A DNA stretch of 64,000 nucleotides from Alnus glutinosa. Lineage: Eukaryota; Streptophyta; Magnoliopsida; Fagales; Betulaceae. The notes below the pieces were generated by a model. That model searched no databases, was not told where the DNA came from, and was given only the letters and a program-made list of their open reading frames with translations. The stretch is from the NCBI RefSeq assembly GCF_958979055.1, contig NC_084887.1:37922620-37986619 (forward strand), written 5' to 3'. A program made the position numbers and the translations under genes. Positions 1 through 11,407 of the stretch are shown piece after piece (within the stretch, counting starts at the first letter, position 1; each line of letters opens with the position of its first letter).

Positions 1-1516
1 AGGAATATCCTTTATCTATTTTCATGGCTAAGCTCGTCACTACTGTTGCCACTCAAATCTAATTTCTATTATCTCATCTTCAATATATATTAATGTGCTA
101 GTTAGTATGAAGCTCACTCATTTGTGCTTTGTAAAGAAACCCTATATATATATATGGAGTTTTCTAGCTTTAAGCTAATTAAACCTGTTTCTATAGAAAT
201 ACTAAAATTTTTTTGCATTAGTTTAAGCATCGATTGATCTATATATATATATCGATCGCTCTTAGGTTTATTATACTAATTAATCCTGTGAAGAGTTAGA
301 TCTTTCCCTGCAAAATCCAATTCATCCAAAGAGATTTGTACAACTTACTTTAACTGAGTAACCACTTATAATTTCATTTATTGTCCCGTTTGTTTGGACG
401 TAAAATGATTTTTGTCGTAAAATATTTTCGGCGAAATTATTTCCAAAAAAAATAATTTTCTCGAAAATATTTTTAAGTATTTGGCTCGCATGAAAAAATT
501 ACGAAAGGCGAAAATCAAAGTCTGACAGCTGCAGCCTCCGGAATCCGACAACGTTGCCGAATTCCGGCTAGACTCCTCCGGATCAGTCCAAATCTGGTCG
601 GATCTTGGCCATTTTGGCTAAATCCTACCGGATAAATGGCCCGATCCGGTCAAATTCGTCCAGATCCCAGCCATTTTGGCCAGATCCGGTTGGCTTCTGA
701 CCATGGCCGGATTTCGGCCAGAATCTGGTCAGCTGACTCCGGCGACGGTGACCGAATTCCGGTAGCCGGATATTGCTGAATTCCAGGGCTGGCTGGATTC
801 CGACGACCAACTATATATTGCCGAATTTCAGCAACTAGATATCGTGCGTATAAGGACGAAGAGTTTAATTTTTAAAAGCGATTTACAGTTTTTTAAAAAA
901 AATTAAAGAAACTTTTATGGTCAAATTGAAAATGATTTCCGTTGACCATTATTTTCGCCCCTACCAAACATCGTAAAATGTCGAAATCATTTTACACCGA
1001 AACAAACGGAACATAAACTTAGTTTCTAGACTTATACGATCGAACTTTTCTTGCAGAATGTTGAAGCAAGCGGGCTAGAACTTCAGTTTACGAACCAAAA
1101 CAAAGTTTTAAGAGAATTGTGGGTAAAGATATATATATAAATCCCTTTTATTTTGTTTTGTTTTCCTTTTTTTTTAATTTTTTATCTTTTGATCATTCAA
1201 TTCATGAAGAAAGAATTTTAAAAGGCCCAAAAGGGACAAAAACAAAACTAAAATATGGCTATGAACATATTTTGTGATCTCTTTTGTTTACATTGTCATT
1301 ATAAAAAAATAAATAAATTTGTCATGAACATATACAAATTATTATGAACATATTTTGCAGTTAGTATACATTGTCACCTGAATATTCAAATCTCTTTTGT
1401 TTTGTTTTTACTTTATTCTTCTTCTTTTTTTTTAAAAAAAAAAAAAATTGTCACTCCGAAAGAAACAACTTTAGGAGGCAAAAACTGAAAAGAAATTACA
1501 GATCCAACATATATAT
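1..1516 (+). promoter_or_regulatory. Upstream leader of DUF247 pseudogene 1 (incomplete)
   Basis: The window opens inside the leader that precedes most DUF247 copies here: the CTAAGCTCGTCACT, CTCACTCATTTGTGCTTTG and CCTGTTTCTATAGAAATAC blocks recur before the genes at 14572, 36896, 44406 and 56186. A good splice acceptor, CTTTTCTTGCAG, ends at 1056, and a second, ACTTTAG|GAGGC, lies about 45 bp before the ATG. The exon-1 donor seen in other copies would lie just outside the window. A separate inverted-repeat element interrupts 382-1013. The splicing assignment is inference from motif conservation. Confidence 0.5.
382..1013. mobile_element. MITE-like element, family 1 (copy a)
   Basis: The ends are inverted repeats: CCGTTTGTTTGGACGTAAAA on the left, and on the right the complement of GTTCCGTTTGTTTCGGTGTA. 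Both continue inward with further complementary blocks (the ATTTTACG and CCAAACAT types). Related elements lie at 17094-17709 and 46582-47489, where a 3-bp TAA/TTA target duplication is visible; here the target duplication is not clean. The core repeats CCGGA and GGCCATTTTGGC motifs and contains no convincing transposase. A non-autonomous DNA transposon, possibly PIF/Harbinger-like, is the best reading. Confidence 0.6.
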
Positions 1517-2965
1517 ATGGCTGTGAACGAAGAAGGAGATGGTGTTAGAATTGATATCGGCCGCTTGGAGTCTTCAGTAAAAGATATGATGCCCCATTAT
1601 TCGCTTAGGCCACCCAAGTGTTGCATCTTCAAAACCCCAGTCATTCTCTACAGGCATAATGAAAAAGCTTATATCCCCGATGCATTTTCTATTGGGCCTC
1701 TTCATCATGGTTGTCCAAACTTAAAAGCCACAGAAAAAATTAAAGCCAAATACTTGTAAGTTCTTATTTCTCGATCACCCTCTCCGGATACAATGTTAAA
1801 AACTCTCATCAAGTCCATCATGGAGGTGGAGAAAGAGGCTCGTGAGTGTTATGCTGAAGCAATTGATTACAGCCCAGAAGAACTTGTGAAAATTTTGGTA
1901 ATTGACGGTTGCTTTCTGATTGGTTGTTCCTCAGGAACACTTATGCGGAGCTTAGAGAAAAAGATGACCCTATTTTCACCAAGTCATGTATGAGACAATT
2001 TCTAAGCCATGACTTGATATTGCTAGAAAACCAAGTACCTTGGATGGTACTTGAGATTTTGTTCTTCAACTTGACAAAGGATTCTGACTTCATCTTGCCC
2101 CTGATTCTATTTGCCAAGGGATTCTTCCGTAGCATCTATTTCTCAAATAGAATGCCTCCCTTGAATCAAATTGTAAATATCGAAGACATCAAGCATTTTG
2201 CTGATCTATTCAAGAAAATTTCAACTTTATCAAGCACCGATCCCCAGCAGGATGAGTGTGTGAATATCCAATGCATCAAGCATTTTGTTGATCTGTTCAG
2301 AAAAATTGTCAACTAAATCAAGAACTCTGTTCAAGAAATTGTCTTCATCAACTAGTCTGATAAGGAAATTTTCAACTTTATCAACTTCTCTGTTCTGGAT
2401 ATCAAGTGTTAAAAGAAAGAAAGAACGACGACGAGGATGGGAATTCCTGCCTTCTGCTACGAGACTTGTGGAGTCTGGAATCAAATTCAAAAGGGGTACG
2501 TCTGAAAGCATATTGGATGTAAAATTTAATGATGGAGTTCTAGAAATTCCTTCATTTGAAATTCACGACGTAACAGAAACAGTGTTTCGAAATCTTATCA
2601 GCTATGAACAATGTCACAGCTACTATGATCATAGGATCACTTCCTATGCCATACTTCTAGACAGCCTCATTAATACTGAAAAGGATATAGATATTCTCTG
2701 TGAGCATAAGATAATTGATAACTAGTTGAATCCTGAGGATGCAGCCCAGCTCTTCAACAAGCTTTACATTGACACTTGTGTGGCCTACTACTACACAGGT
2801 CTTTGCAGGCGAGTGAATAGTTATTGCCGATGCAGATGGCCTAGATGGCGTGGAGTGCTTGTGCGCAATTATTTCAACACTCCATGGGCTATTCTTTCTA
2901 CATTGGCCGCTATTATCCTTTTGATCCTCACCTTGATACAAACTGTATACGCCATGAAAAAATAG
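1517..2965 (+). pseudogene. DUF247 family pseudogene 1 (UPF0481-like)
   Basis: This full-length DUF247 copy runs from the family start MAVNEEGD to the tail QTVYAMKK and is closest to gene 5 (44406-45821), including its 3' flank. Four lesions break it. (1) A CAA-to-TAA change makes a stop at 1757-1759 after KAKYL. (2) A 1-bp deletion near 1920 (ATTGGTTG for ATTGAGTTG) shifts the frame. (3) A 1-bp insertion near 2305 (AGAAAAATTG) restores the original frame. (4) TGG-to-TAG makes a stop at 2723-2725 in the NWLNPEDAA motif. All flanking sequence still encodes conserved motifs (HDLILLENQVPWMVL, DGVLEIP, RNLISYEQC, FNTPWAILSTLAA). The even spread of intact motifs suggests recent inactivation. The linker carries the same 87-bp periodic duplication as gene 5 (ATC codons at 2188 and 2275). 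Confidence 0.93.
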
Positions 2966-3370
2966 CATTACTTACGATTCATATAAAACTTGTTCTATGA
3001 TTGGTATCTCTATAATGTCCTTTCCAATGTCAATTACGAAAAGAAATTAAGGGCAGTTGTTTGCTCTGGTGTATGCGTACGAAGAATAATTTTAGAAGTC
3101 TTTCTCGTGTTTTTCTTGTACAAACCAAATTAATGTGAATAAATATTGCAAATGCAAATGATGAAGTAAGGAAATACGAGCACCCTTCCCAATATTGCTT
3201 CAGGTGCATTTCTTTCTTTTTACTACATTACATTTAGGTGGATTCACTTCTCATAGTTGCACTTCCTTTCCTTTCAGTTAAGAAATCTATTTTTCAAAAC
3301 AATATATTTACACTTCAAGTCCTCACAATTAATATTGAAGAAGCTGCATATTAGTAAGGGAAAACTTCAC
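2966..3370 (+). other. 3' flank shared with gene 5
   Basis: No gene is seen here. The sequence matches 45822-46385 closely (ACTTGTTCTATGATTGGT, CCTTTCCAATGTCAATTA, GAGCACCCTTCCCAATATTG). Pseudogene 1 and gene 5 were therefore copied as a block with several hundred bases of 3' flank. The copy at 46 kb carries roughly 120-150 extra bases near its far end. Confidence 0.7.
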
Positions 3371-4044
3371 AAAACCTACAATTTTATCGCCCTTCCACCA
3401 TCCAAAAGCTAATGCAGGGAAAAATGAAAATGAATGAAATTAAAAGGGAACAAAGGAAGGGGGATAAGAATAACGTAAGATCGATCGATTCTGCAACTTC
3501 ATTGTCAGGACTGGAAATAAATAATAAACGAAATATCACTCCAATACTTTCGCCAATCATCATGGCAATTGGCAACCCTGTCTACAGTGACGGACCAGGG
3601 GCAGGGCAGCATCGCCACAATTCCCAAAAATTTGTTGAAGTACTCGACCAATATTATTATATGTTTGGCAGATCGGGGGAGGGAAGAAAAAGGAAAGCAA
3701 TGGTGTCGCTTAATTAGTTTTAAGAAGTTTATGAAGAAAGAAAAGAGTGCACCGTCGACATAACTGAAAACAGAGCAATACAATTGATTAAAAAACATAT
3801 TTATGTGAGATTGCGTGTATTTTTTGACCAATAAAAAAGTGAAGGATACGAAAGAGAGCCTTTCAATAGTTGATTTTAATTTTGGTCTTTCATGACAACA
3901 TGTCGTCATCGATAACTTATCGTAGTTGCTCCGTCGAAAAAGATTATCAGCAACAACACTAAAGTCGTGTAAAAACCTAAATTGACATCATGTCATCGCT
4001 GATGATAAGTTATCACCGACGACAATGTTGTTGTTAATTGATAA
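3371..4044. other. Non-coding, no gene seen
   Basis: The open frames here are short and lack any recognisable domain. A partly self-complementary patch at about 3890-4030 repeats GATAACTTATC and its complement around GTCGTC motifs, which looks like a decayed terminal-repeat element. Nothing further can be assigned. Confidence 0.4.
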
Positions 4045-4345
4045 TGTTAGAATATAATTAAATAATTAAATTCATCATTTTTTTATTATTATTTTAAGCT
4101 TTTAGAATAAGTAATAATTTAACATGGTATCAAAGTCAAATGTTACAAGTTTGAATTCTGACTCAACAATTTACCCTTATTTTAATTAAATATTTCATAT
4201 AATAGGCCTCAGTTATTATAAAGAAATTTGGCCCACACATAAAAAAAAAAAAAAAAAAAAAAGTGTTAAAATATTAATTAAATAATTAAATATAGAAATA
4301 ATTAGGACATTGAAATCTATCATGAGGTACACAACAATAGGCAAT
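4045..4345 (+). mobile_element. Miniature LTR retroelement (TRIM-like) remnant
   Basis: An 80-bp repeat at 4045-4124 begins TGTTAGAATATAATTAAATA and ends AACA. It is followed at once by TGGTATCAAAGTC, which resembles the initiator-methionine tRNA primer-binding site TGGTATCAGAGC. A second copy of the repeat start, TGTTAAAATATTAATTAAAT, appears at 4264 after a poly-A tract, so the internal region is about 140 bp. The second repeat is recognisable only for roughly 35-80 bp. Repeat, primer site and repeat in this layout fit a terminal-repeat retrotransposon in miniature; no coding capacity exists. Confidence 0.5.
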
Positions 4346-4524
4346 GAGGAGCACAAAAGAAGGGGTAAGAAAGAGCTTGTAGTTTGAATCTTGTGCATAC
4401 TGGAAACAAACCACGGCTTGCAAGTTCAACCTCATATTTTCCATATAACATGAAAGGGATTTTTTGAATAATACCAAAATTCTACAAGAGAAGAAAAAAA
4501 TAAAACAAATTTGTTAGTATATTA
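4346..4524. other. Non-coding gap
   Basis: AT-rich sequence without a supported feature. Confidence 0.3.
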
Positions 4525-5590
4525 GCTGCATTCTGTTGACAAAATCACTGCTATATCAGGGTATTGCTGAAACAGGAACGCTGTATTTTAGAGAATTTTT
4601 CAGAGTAATATATAATATTTTCTCAAAACAAGGAGATTGCCTAATTTGACAAATTCTGTGTCACAATTCATCAAGAAGGCAATTTCCTGAAGACAAGGAA
4701 GATTCTAACGCAGTTACAGCTCAGCAAAGGCGGTTTCCATTATGATCGTTCAGACGACCTGATGAAGCGTTCGGACGCCCACCAGTGTTCGAAGAAGTAT
4801 CTGAAGACATCAGCAGACACCAATCACAGAGAGCACATGTTCGCACGGATGTCCGGATAGCCTAGTGGACACCAATTCCCTAGAGCTCCTGTTCGATGAG
4901 GAGTCCGAACACCAAACTAGAGGCTGGGAACAGTGAAGATAGCATACAACCACCCGGACGCTGGGGCAAAGCCGTCTGGGCGCGCCTTCTGAAGATTTAT
5001 GAAGAAACGCTTATTTTGAAATTGGTTGCTGCTTGACATCCGGACGCCAACTTACCCAGTTTGGACGCTGTCTAGAGAAATCCGTGTCTGTGTAGATTTA
5101 GGATTTCTTAAGCCTATTTAAAAAGGCTTCCGGGCATTGTTTTTGTAAGAATTCCGTACTGAATTCCTGTGTGCTAAGAGATGGTGTTTAGTTAAAGATT
5201 GTAATATTTGCTAGCTTTCTTAGAGTTTTATTTGTGTGATTTGATCAATTTTTTAAATCTAACCTAGGGAGAAGCTCTAAACTAAAGGAGTCCATTAAAG
5301 AACCTTTCAGACAAGAGGTTTAGTTGAGAGACGTTCACATGTAGGTACATGTTAGAGTTAAATGTACGACTATTGCATCAGAGATATATGAGTACGACTG
5401 TTTTGTAATTAACTCTCTTTTTTTCTTTTTTCTGAATAGTAGATTTCCTGTGTTTGCATGTTCCGGAGTAATTTTTCTCTTTGGTACAAAGAGTTTCCAC
5501 TTCGTCATCAAAATATATATCTTATTTATTTTACGCATTTATATTTTGGTGAATTATTAATCACACACACAATTGTTGGAGTCTTTATTT
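4525..5590 (+). mobile_element. Dispersed LTR-like repeat, copy a
   Basis: This segment is homologous along its length to 20325-21600. Shared landmarks in order: TGTTGACAAAAT, a stretch dense in CGTTCGGACG/GTCCGGACG-type motifs, a TATA-like TATTTAAAAAGG (about 5118), GAATTCCGTACTGAATTCC, GCTAGCTTTCTTAG, and a right part containing TAGGGAGAAGCTC, CATTGCATCAGAG and TTTCCACTTCGTCA. A promoter-like TATA followed by a conserved right end fits a retrotransposon LTR or solo LTR, but homology continues past both apparent ends, so boundaries are approximate and no target duplication was found. Confidence 0.55.
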
Positions 5591-6196
5591 TTTAGAATTA
5601 AATAATAAATCATATTGGCATGGCTCAAATTATCACCATTGTTGAAGTCTATGTAAGCAAACCTGCAATTGCTTTCATTCTTTACACAAATTCCAGCAGT
5701 TCACACAAAATATAAAATGAAATTATAAATTTATAAACTCACTTATTGTAAAATGTTAAAAGACTTCGATCTAAACTAGAAGAGTCTATAAACTCAGCAT
5801 TGGGCAATTGTTATTAGTAGTTTTCAAAAGACCTCTATTCGTTGTTAATATTGCACGCGTTTTCAAAGGTAGAATGTACTCAATGTAGTTTAGTCTATAA
5901 TTTATGTTCATAGGTTAAAGCTTTGAGGGCTATATTTTGTTCTTATTCTTAATAAAATTTATAATACAAAGGTCCTTATTTTAAAAAAAATAAAAAAATA
6001 AAAAAATAAAAAAAGAAAAAAGAAAAAGAAAAGAAAAAAGGGGGAGAGAATACAAAATGATAAGGGAAGATTAAATCAAACCAGATTTGAATTAATTCAA
6101 ATATGATTATATAATTAGAAGAAAAAAAATGATTATAGGAAATTATAACCATTTTCCAATCATATCTTTGAAATAAATCACATAATATATTATATT
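5591..6196. other. AT-rich non-coding sequence with purine tract
   Basis: No gene is seen. A poly-purine simple tract (A-rich with G interruptions) runs about 5980-6045. A block around 5750-5810 (CTCACTTATTGTAAAATGTT, GACTTCGATCTAAA, AGAGTCTATAAACTCAGCA) recurs at 54470-54530, which marks an older duplicated segment. Confidence 0.4.
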
Positions 6197-6383
6197 GAGA
6201 AATGTTAGGTATCCTAACATTTTTATTTTTTTTTTAGTCAGAATTTAGTTCTAACCTGATGTGTTACAATCCTCTGAAATTATGGCACACTTTTCAAAAT
6301 GATGAATTTCATGGAATTGTGACACATCAGGTTGAAACTAAATTTTGAAAAAATAAAAAGTGTTTAGATGCCTAGCATTTCTC
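6197..6383. mobile_element. Short MITE
   Basis: The 187-bp segment has inverted ends, GAGAAATGTTAGGTATCC against the complement of GATGCCTAGCATTTCTC. Inside, AACCTGATGTGTTACAAT pairs with ATTGTGACACATCAGGTT, so most of the element folds back. There is no coding capacity. A target duplication is not obvious. Confidence 0.6.
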
Positions 6384-6454
6384 TTGTATCAATGTTCCCC
6401 ATGACAAAATGATCCTTTATAAAATTAAAAAATTCTTAAAATATGTTAAAACTA

Positions 6455-6501
<47 letters not shown>

Positions 6502-6702
6502 AAGGGGGTGCTCCCTTTTTTTTTTTTATTGTTTTTCCTCAAATTTTATAAGGATATTTTGTTTTATTTTATTTTATTTTTTTAAAAAAAATTAGGATCT
6601 TTATTTTTCTTTTTGCTAACTTTGAGGAGGAATTGACATTTTTTTTTTTATATAACCTAAAAAGACATTAATAGTTTGAAAGACGTCAATAATTTGATGA
6701 TA
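6384..6702. other. Homopolymer-rich spacer
   Basis: Poly-T and poly-A runs dominate 6450-6640 (for example T then A near 6452-6499). No gene or element boundary is supported. Confidence 0.3.
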
Positions 6703-7156
6703 CCCTGTTTGATATCTCCTTTTCCTTTCCCTTCTCTCCCTCCCTTTCTGACGCGTACTAACAGGAGAAACTTTTAGCAGAAATGCTGAAAAAAAATTTC
6801 AGCAAAGGACAAGTTTTTCCAAGATGCGTACTGACTGGAGGACAACTTTTTCATGAGAGGACAATTTTTTTTCCTGTTTTACCCCTATATATTACGTTTA
6901 TATTGCAGAATTTTTTTTCCTGTCAGGGGTAGAATGGGTAAAACAAAATAGGCTTTTTTTTACCCATACTACCCCTGTATATGACAGTTGAAGTTGCTGA
7001 ATTTTTTTTATGTCAGGGGTAAAATAGGAAAAAGAAAACCGTCCCATCTTAGAAAGTGGCTGAATTTGTTCAGCCTCCTGCGAAAAGCTGATCCTGTCAG
7101 CTCATGTCTGGGAAAGGAAAGGAGGGAAGGGAAGGGAAAGGAGATATCAAACAGGG
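6703..7156. mobile_element. MITE with long inverted ends
   Basis: The left end CCCTGTTTGATATCTCC and its pyrimidine-rich continuation (CTTTTCCTTTCCCTTC) are answered on the right by GGAAGGGAAGGGAAAGG and GGAGATATCAAACAGGG. Internal blocks such as CTGTTTTACCCCTATATATT and CAGGGGTAAAATAGGAAAA are also partly complementary. The element is about 454 bp and non-coding. The target duplication could not be decided. Confidence 0.65.
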
Positions 7157-8639
7157 GAGTATATATTTTTTGAACTTTGAGGGGATACGTATATTTTTTG
7201 AATGTTGTGCCCAGTGGGCCTCCATTTAAACCTTGCCAGCTACCATCGGAATCCATGGCTCAAACCTTGTCAGACAGCATTCGTGTCCTTCTCTTACCCA
7301 GTGTCCTACTTTTAACCGGCCGATGTACGCTGAAACATCAAACATGTCTTGCCTCCATCAAGTTTTTGGCAGTTTTTAACTTTTTCACGTGGGCGGCAAA
7401 AATTCCATTCCCTACTTTGCAGTATATATTGCACGCAACTGTGGTGTCTAAGATTTAATCTGATGTCGCGAATCACGAGAAGACACGGTCATCCAACGGT
7501 CATTATTCCAAGTTTCACAAAAATTTGCTGAATCAAAGTTATACACTATCACCTGAAACCAATTTGCCTTTTTTTAAAAAAAAAATTATATCTGTTAGGA
7601 AAAAATGAGAAAAAAAATATTATTTAAATATTATTTTAAATAAATACTAAATAAATAAGAAAGGGAAAACACTTGTCTCTGATGCAGAGAATCGTAAAAA
7701 AATCAGAAAATGTCAGCTGCAGCCTGCATGTACGTACGAAAGAGAAAAGAGACTGAAGGGGCTGAAAAGACGAAACATGAGGCAGACTGGCAAGACTGTT
7801 GGGTCACAAGCGTCTCGTGAATTGTCCTGATCCTCGTGAATTGTCCTGATCCTTAGCACTGTTGGGTCACAAGCGTCTCGTGAATTGTCCTGATCCTTAG
7901 CGGACAAACAAGATTTGTAGAACAGTAAGCAGATTACCTGAAATAATGACCATTCCTTCACTTGCCACTTTCATTCGTACACGGCCACCTCAATTCATCG
8001 GCAAAAGCCCCTCCATGCATAAAATGACATCACAGTTCGTTCTGCGGACTTTTATCAAATACATTATAGTCATTATTTTATTCAATAAATATTTCTCAAC
8101 AAATTCGTCCTACTTCTTTACATATGATGAATTCGGTATAAATTAAAATTTTATTTTGTAACAAAAGTGAAGGCGACGAGACTATCAGAAAATTCAGAAA
8201 GTTGAATTCAGAAATCTAAAGTCTTCTTGCCGCATGTCCTAACTACGCTGTTCTCCAACGCAATAGAATTATGATAGGAATTTTCAAATTTGAATTTTGA
8301 ATTGTAATTGTCAATATCGTGATACATTTTAAAGTTTTGCATCGTTAAACACTGAGTTAACTTCGCAACTTTCCTTTATAAATCTTAAACAATCACGTCT
8401 CGTACACTACATTTATGGTATGCAATTTCTTCATTTGAAATTTGCTAATGCTGACACCACCACTACCAGCAGTCATAAAAATTGATGAAACAATTCATTC
8501 TAAGAAGAAGATAAGTTTTGATACGAACTGATGCCAAAATTAAATTTGTTCTGATAGCGTGTGATAACAGAAGAAATTAAAAAAAGAAAATCATGAGAAA
8601 AAAGAAAATAGCGAATAGAGAGAAAAAAAAATAATAATA
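7157..8639. other. Non-coding region with duplicated block
   Basis: No gene is supported. The block 7365-7560 (TTTTTCACGTGGGC, GGTCATTATTCCAAGTTTCA, GAATCAAAGTTA) recurs at 49555-49760, marking a duplicated intergenic segment. CACGTG at 7386 is a G-box-like hexamer, also present in the second copy. Short direct repeats occupy 7795-7910 (separate entry). Confidence 0.45.
7795..7908 (+). repeat. Local direct repeats
   Basis: The phrase CTGTTGGGTCACAAGCG followed by TCTCGTGAATTGTCCTGATC appears at about 7796 and again at about 7859, and a third partial copy (CTCGTGAATTGTCCTGATCC) lies between them. This is a small local tandem duplication of unknown role. Confidence 0.75.
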
Positions 8640-8925
8640 AAAAAGGTTGGATTAACTACTATTGATTCCTTTGCCCCTACTAAAGAGGCTCCTGTGCACG
8701 CTGGATTATCTACAGGTCTAGCATAAAATGCAACCCTTTCATCGACTTCTCAATGAGAGATTGATAAGGGGTGGTCGCCCGACACTAGATCTCCATCTGT
8801 ACAAGGTGCTGGCTTTGGATCCCAATCATATGGATCTAGAACATATTCTTCAAACTTGGCTTCGACTCTTAAACAGGAACGCTTTCAGCCTTCCCTCGAG
8901 CGAAAGGACACCTTTTCCTTAACAA
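8640..8925. other. GC-richer island of unknown origin
   Basis: This stretch is clearly less AT-rich than its surroundings. It reads as a 64-residue open frame on + (8728-8922, MQPFHRLLNERLIRGG at its start). On the minus strand a long frame with two stops includes FEEYVLDPYDWDPKPA and FYARPVDNPACTGAS. On + just upstream is a frame ending SFAPTKEAPVHAGLSTGLA. I do not recognise the protein. It could be a fragment of a captured host gene, an organelle-derived insertion or a retroelement piece. Confidence 0.3.
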
Positions 8926-8952
8926 CGGGTAAATTATGAGGCCAATAAAAGT

Positions 8953-8988
<36 letters not shown>

Positions 8989-9046
8989 GGTATTGCCATA
9001 AAAAGTTTCGAATGGTCCTATTTGAAGCCAAAGAATAAAATTTTGG

Positions 9047-9525
9047 GATAACTTTACTTAAGGGTGATGAATTTTCATATTTTTTTAAAAGAAGGTACCT
9101 TAACTTTAAAACATCTCAATTTAGGGTATCAATTTTTTGAAAAGTTTCAATTAGGGGTCCTCCGTTAGAATTTTCTGTTAAATCTTCTCAAGATTTTCAA
9201 AATACTCATCTCTTTTTTTTTTTTTTTTTGGGAAGGAAAAAAAAAAGAAAAAAAATTGTTAAGATTTAGGTGTTTGTTAGAATTTAACGGAATTTTCAAA
9301 AATACAAATGCCTGAATCTTTGTAAATTTTTATAATTTTTTTTTTTAAAATATAATGGTATTTTGAGAATTTTGGTAAGAATTAATGAAAAATCCTAACA
9401 AAGGACCCCTAATTGAGACTTTCTGAAAAATAAATACCTTATATTGAGACATTTTAAAATTCAAGTACCTTCTTTAAAAAAGAGTAAAAAATTGATAATC
9501 TTAAGTGAAGTTCTCCTTAAAAAAA
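9047..9525. mobile_element. Foldback MITE, family 2 (copy a)
   Basis: The left half (GGGATAACTTTACTTAAGGG, AACATCTCAATTTAGGGTAT, TTAGGGGTCCTCCGTTAGAA) is the inverse of the right half (TCCTAACAAAGGACCCCTAA, TTATATTGAGACATTTTA, ATCTTAAGTGAAGTTCTCC). The two arms are joined by AGATTTAGGTGTTTGTTAG. Similar foldbacks occur at 12755-13135, 34540-35510 and 37975-40907. No coding capacity is present. The segment is absent from duplicate B (31185-34140), so it inserted after that duplication or was lost there. Confidence 0.7.
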
Positions 9526-10701
9526 TTTTTATAGTCGACTGATTTTTAAAAAGGGACAGTCGGGTAAGACCAAAATGACATTTTCGGAATTTAGTAAAGG
9601 CCAAAAACAACTTTGAGGGGCAATTTGGAAAATAAAAAAATATATCAGGGTAGATCTGTAAATTACAAATATTTTTTTAAGAAAAAAAAAATTTGAAAAG
9701 CCTTCAGTGAATCTGGCCATCATTAAAAAAAAGAAGCATTGATTAGTTTCTGACGTCAGCCATCTAATAACGTAAGCCTAGAAACTGTTGACAGCAAATT
9801 ATTCACATGCGGTTTTAGAATATGATTCGGTTGTATCTTTTATAGAATGATTTTTGCATACCACTCGTATATATTTGTATATTATTTTTTAAAATTAATT
9901 AATAAATTTTCAATACTTATAAAAATTTACTTGTAAATCTTATACATATTATAATTAATTTTATAAAAAAAAAAAATTAGTGATATACGTATAACATTTT
10001 TCTATTTATTATAGATTGACAGCGAATTTTACGTAACATGCGGTAAGGATTTGTTTGATAAAAATATGTACAGAACAGAATAGTAAATTATTAATTTCAA
10101 AATTAGTAAAAAGTGATGATGTGATATAAAATAAAAAGAATTTATATAGAAACGTAAAAGAAATTTGTATTGTAGTGAACTTTTTTATTTGAATAGTAAT
10201 AAAAATTTATTAATGTGATATAAAAAATAAAAAAAAATGAGAATATTTTAATGTTGATTGATAATAAAAAATATAAAAAAGTAAAATAAATAAATACATA
10301 TAACAACATTACTCTGTTATGCTCTAGTTAGTGCTCGGCAAACAAGCCCTAAATGCTTTTAGGTCATGGCGGGTAGAAGTCTTCTAAAAATAGGGATTCG
10401 GATCCTCTGCAACAATCTAAGCCGTTCGTTCTAGTAAACTACTTCCCAATGACTTCATAGCAGCAGAATAATAAAGCTGATGCTTTCATTTTCATTGCAT
10501 TGAGCCGACCACATCTGTACCTCTTCCCATTGGACGGTTCAGATAAAGGTAATCAATGGTGCCTTACAAGGTTCACGCGCGTACTCAGTTGAAAAATCTT
10601 TTCAAAGCTCATCTCACATTCTCACTTTCTAGTCGCCTGGGCGTGGGTGTGTTGATAACAAGTTGACAACTTATTGACAAATGATTTACTTTATTTTCTA
10701 C

Positions 10702-10743
<42 letters not shown>

Positions 10744-10920
10744 ATCTTTAAATATACGAGTTCATGTCGATTCTTCATATAGACCCTACAAATTTAATAA
10801 AAATTTTAAAAAATGAAAGAATAAGAAATTGACAAGAAGATGATGTATAGTGTATCTCATTTTTTTATTTCAAAGAGTTTTTTTTAAAAAAAATTAATGT
10901 GATAAAATTTTGTTGTAAAT

Positions 10921-11407
10921 TGTTGGTACAGTTTCCGGTACGGTGACATGTTCATGCCTAAGTCAGTTCAAACTATTTATTTTCTGGAAAATATCAATCT
11001 CAGAACTTAGAGAATCTGCGTATAAAAAAATACCTGGCGTAGTGGTCTTATTTATAGACTCACAGTTCATAGTTATAAAACTGCTGTAATACTTGGAGCA
11101 TAATCTGATTAGGAGTCTGAGCCCTAGATCACATAATCTTTAATCTTATATTCATAGAATTCAAATTGGGTAGTAGAGTCCAAGCTGGGTAGGACATTAC
11201 CTATTCGTCTGATTGCCTACTATTAGATATCTTATCCCATATTTGATGGGATAAAAGTCTTATCTTGATATACTCGGGATATACGTCTTTTTGGAGATAA
11301 CGAATGCTCTTGTACTTAGGTTTGATTTGGCCAGGCCAACCCGATGGGCTCGGCCCTCGATACTACCATAGGCCCACATGTCTTTGGAGCTGATTATTTC
11401 ACCAACA
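10921..11407 (+). mobile_element. Solo LTR with target duplication
   Basis: The 487-bp segment begins TGTTGGTACAG and ends CACCAACA, and it is bounded by the 5-bp direct repeat TAAAT at 10916-10920 and 11408-11412. The paralogous segment B has the unoccupied site, GTTGTAAATGTTTGGGTG at about 33500. A TATA-like TATTTATAGAC lies near 11050. TG...CA ends, 5-bp target duplication, about 0.5 kb length and an empty site together define a solo LTR; the superfamily is not determined. Confidence 0.9.

Noticed and set aside
3505..3909. 134-codon minus-strand frame
   Set aside because: No domain, AT-rich low-information sequence, overlapped by frames on the other strand; not supported as a gene.
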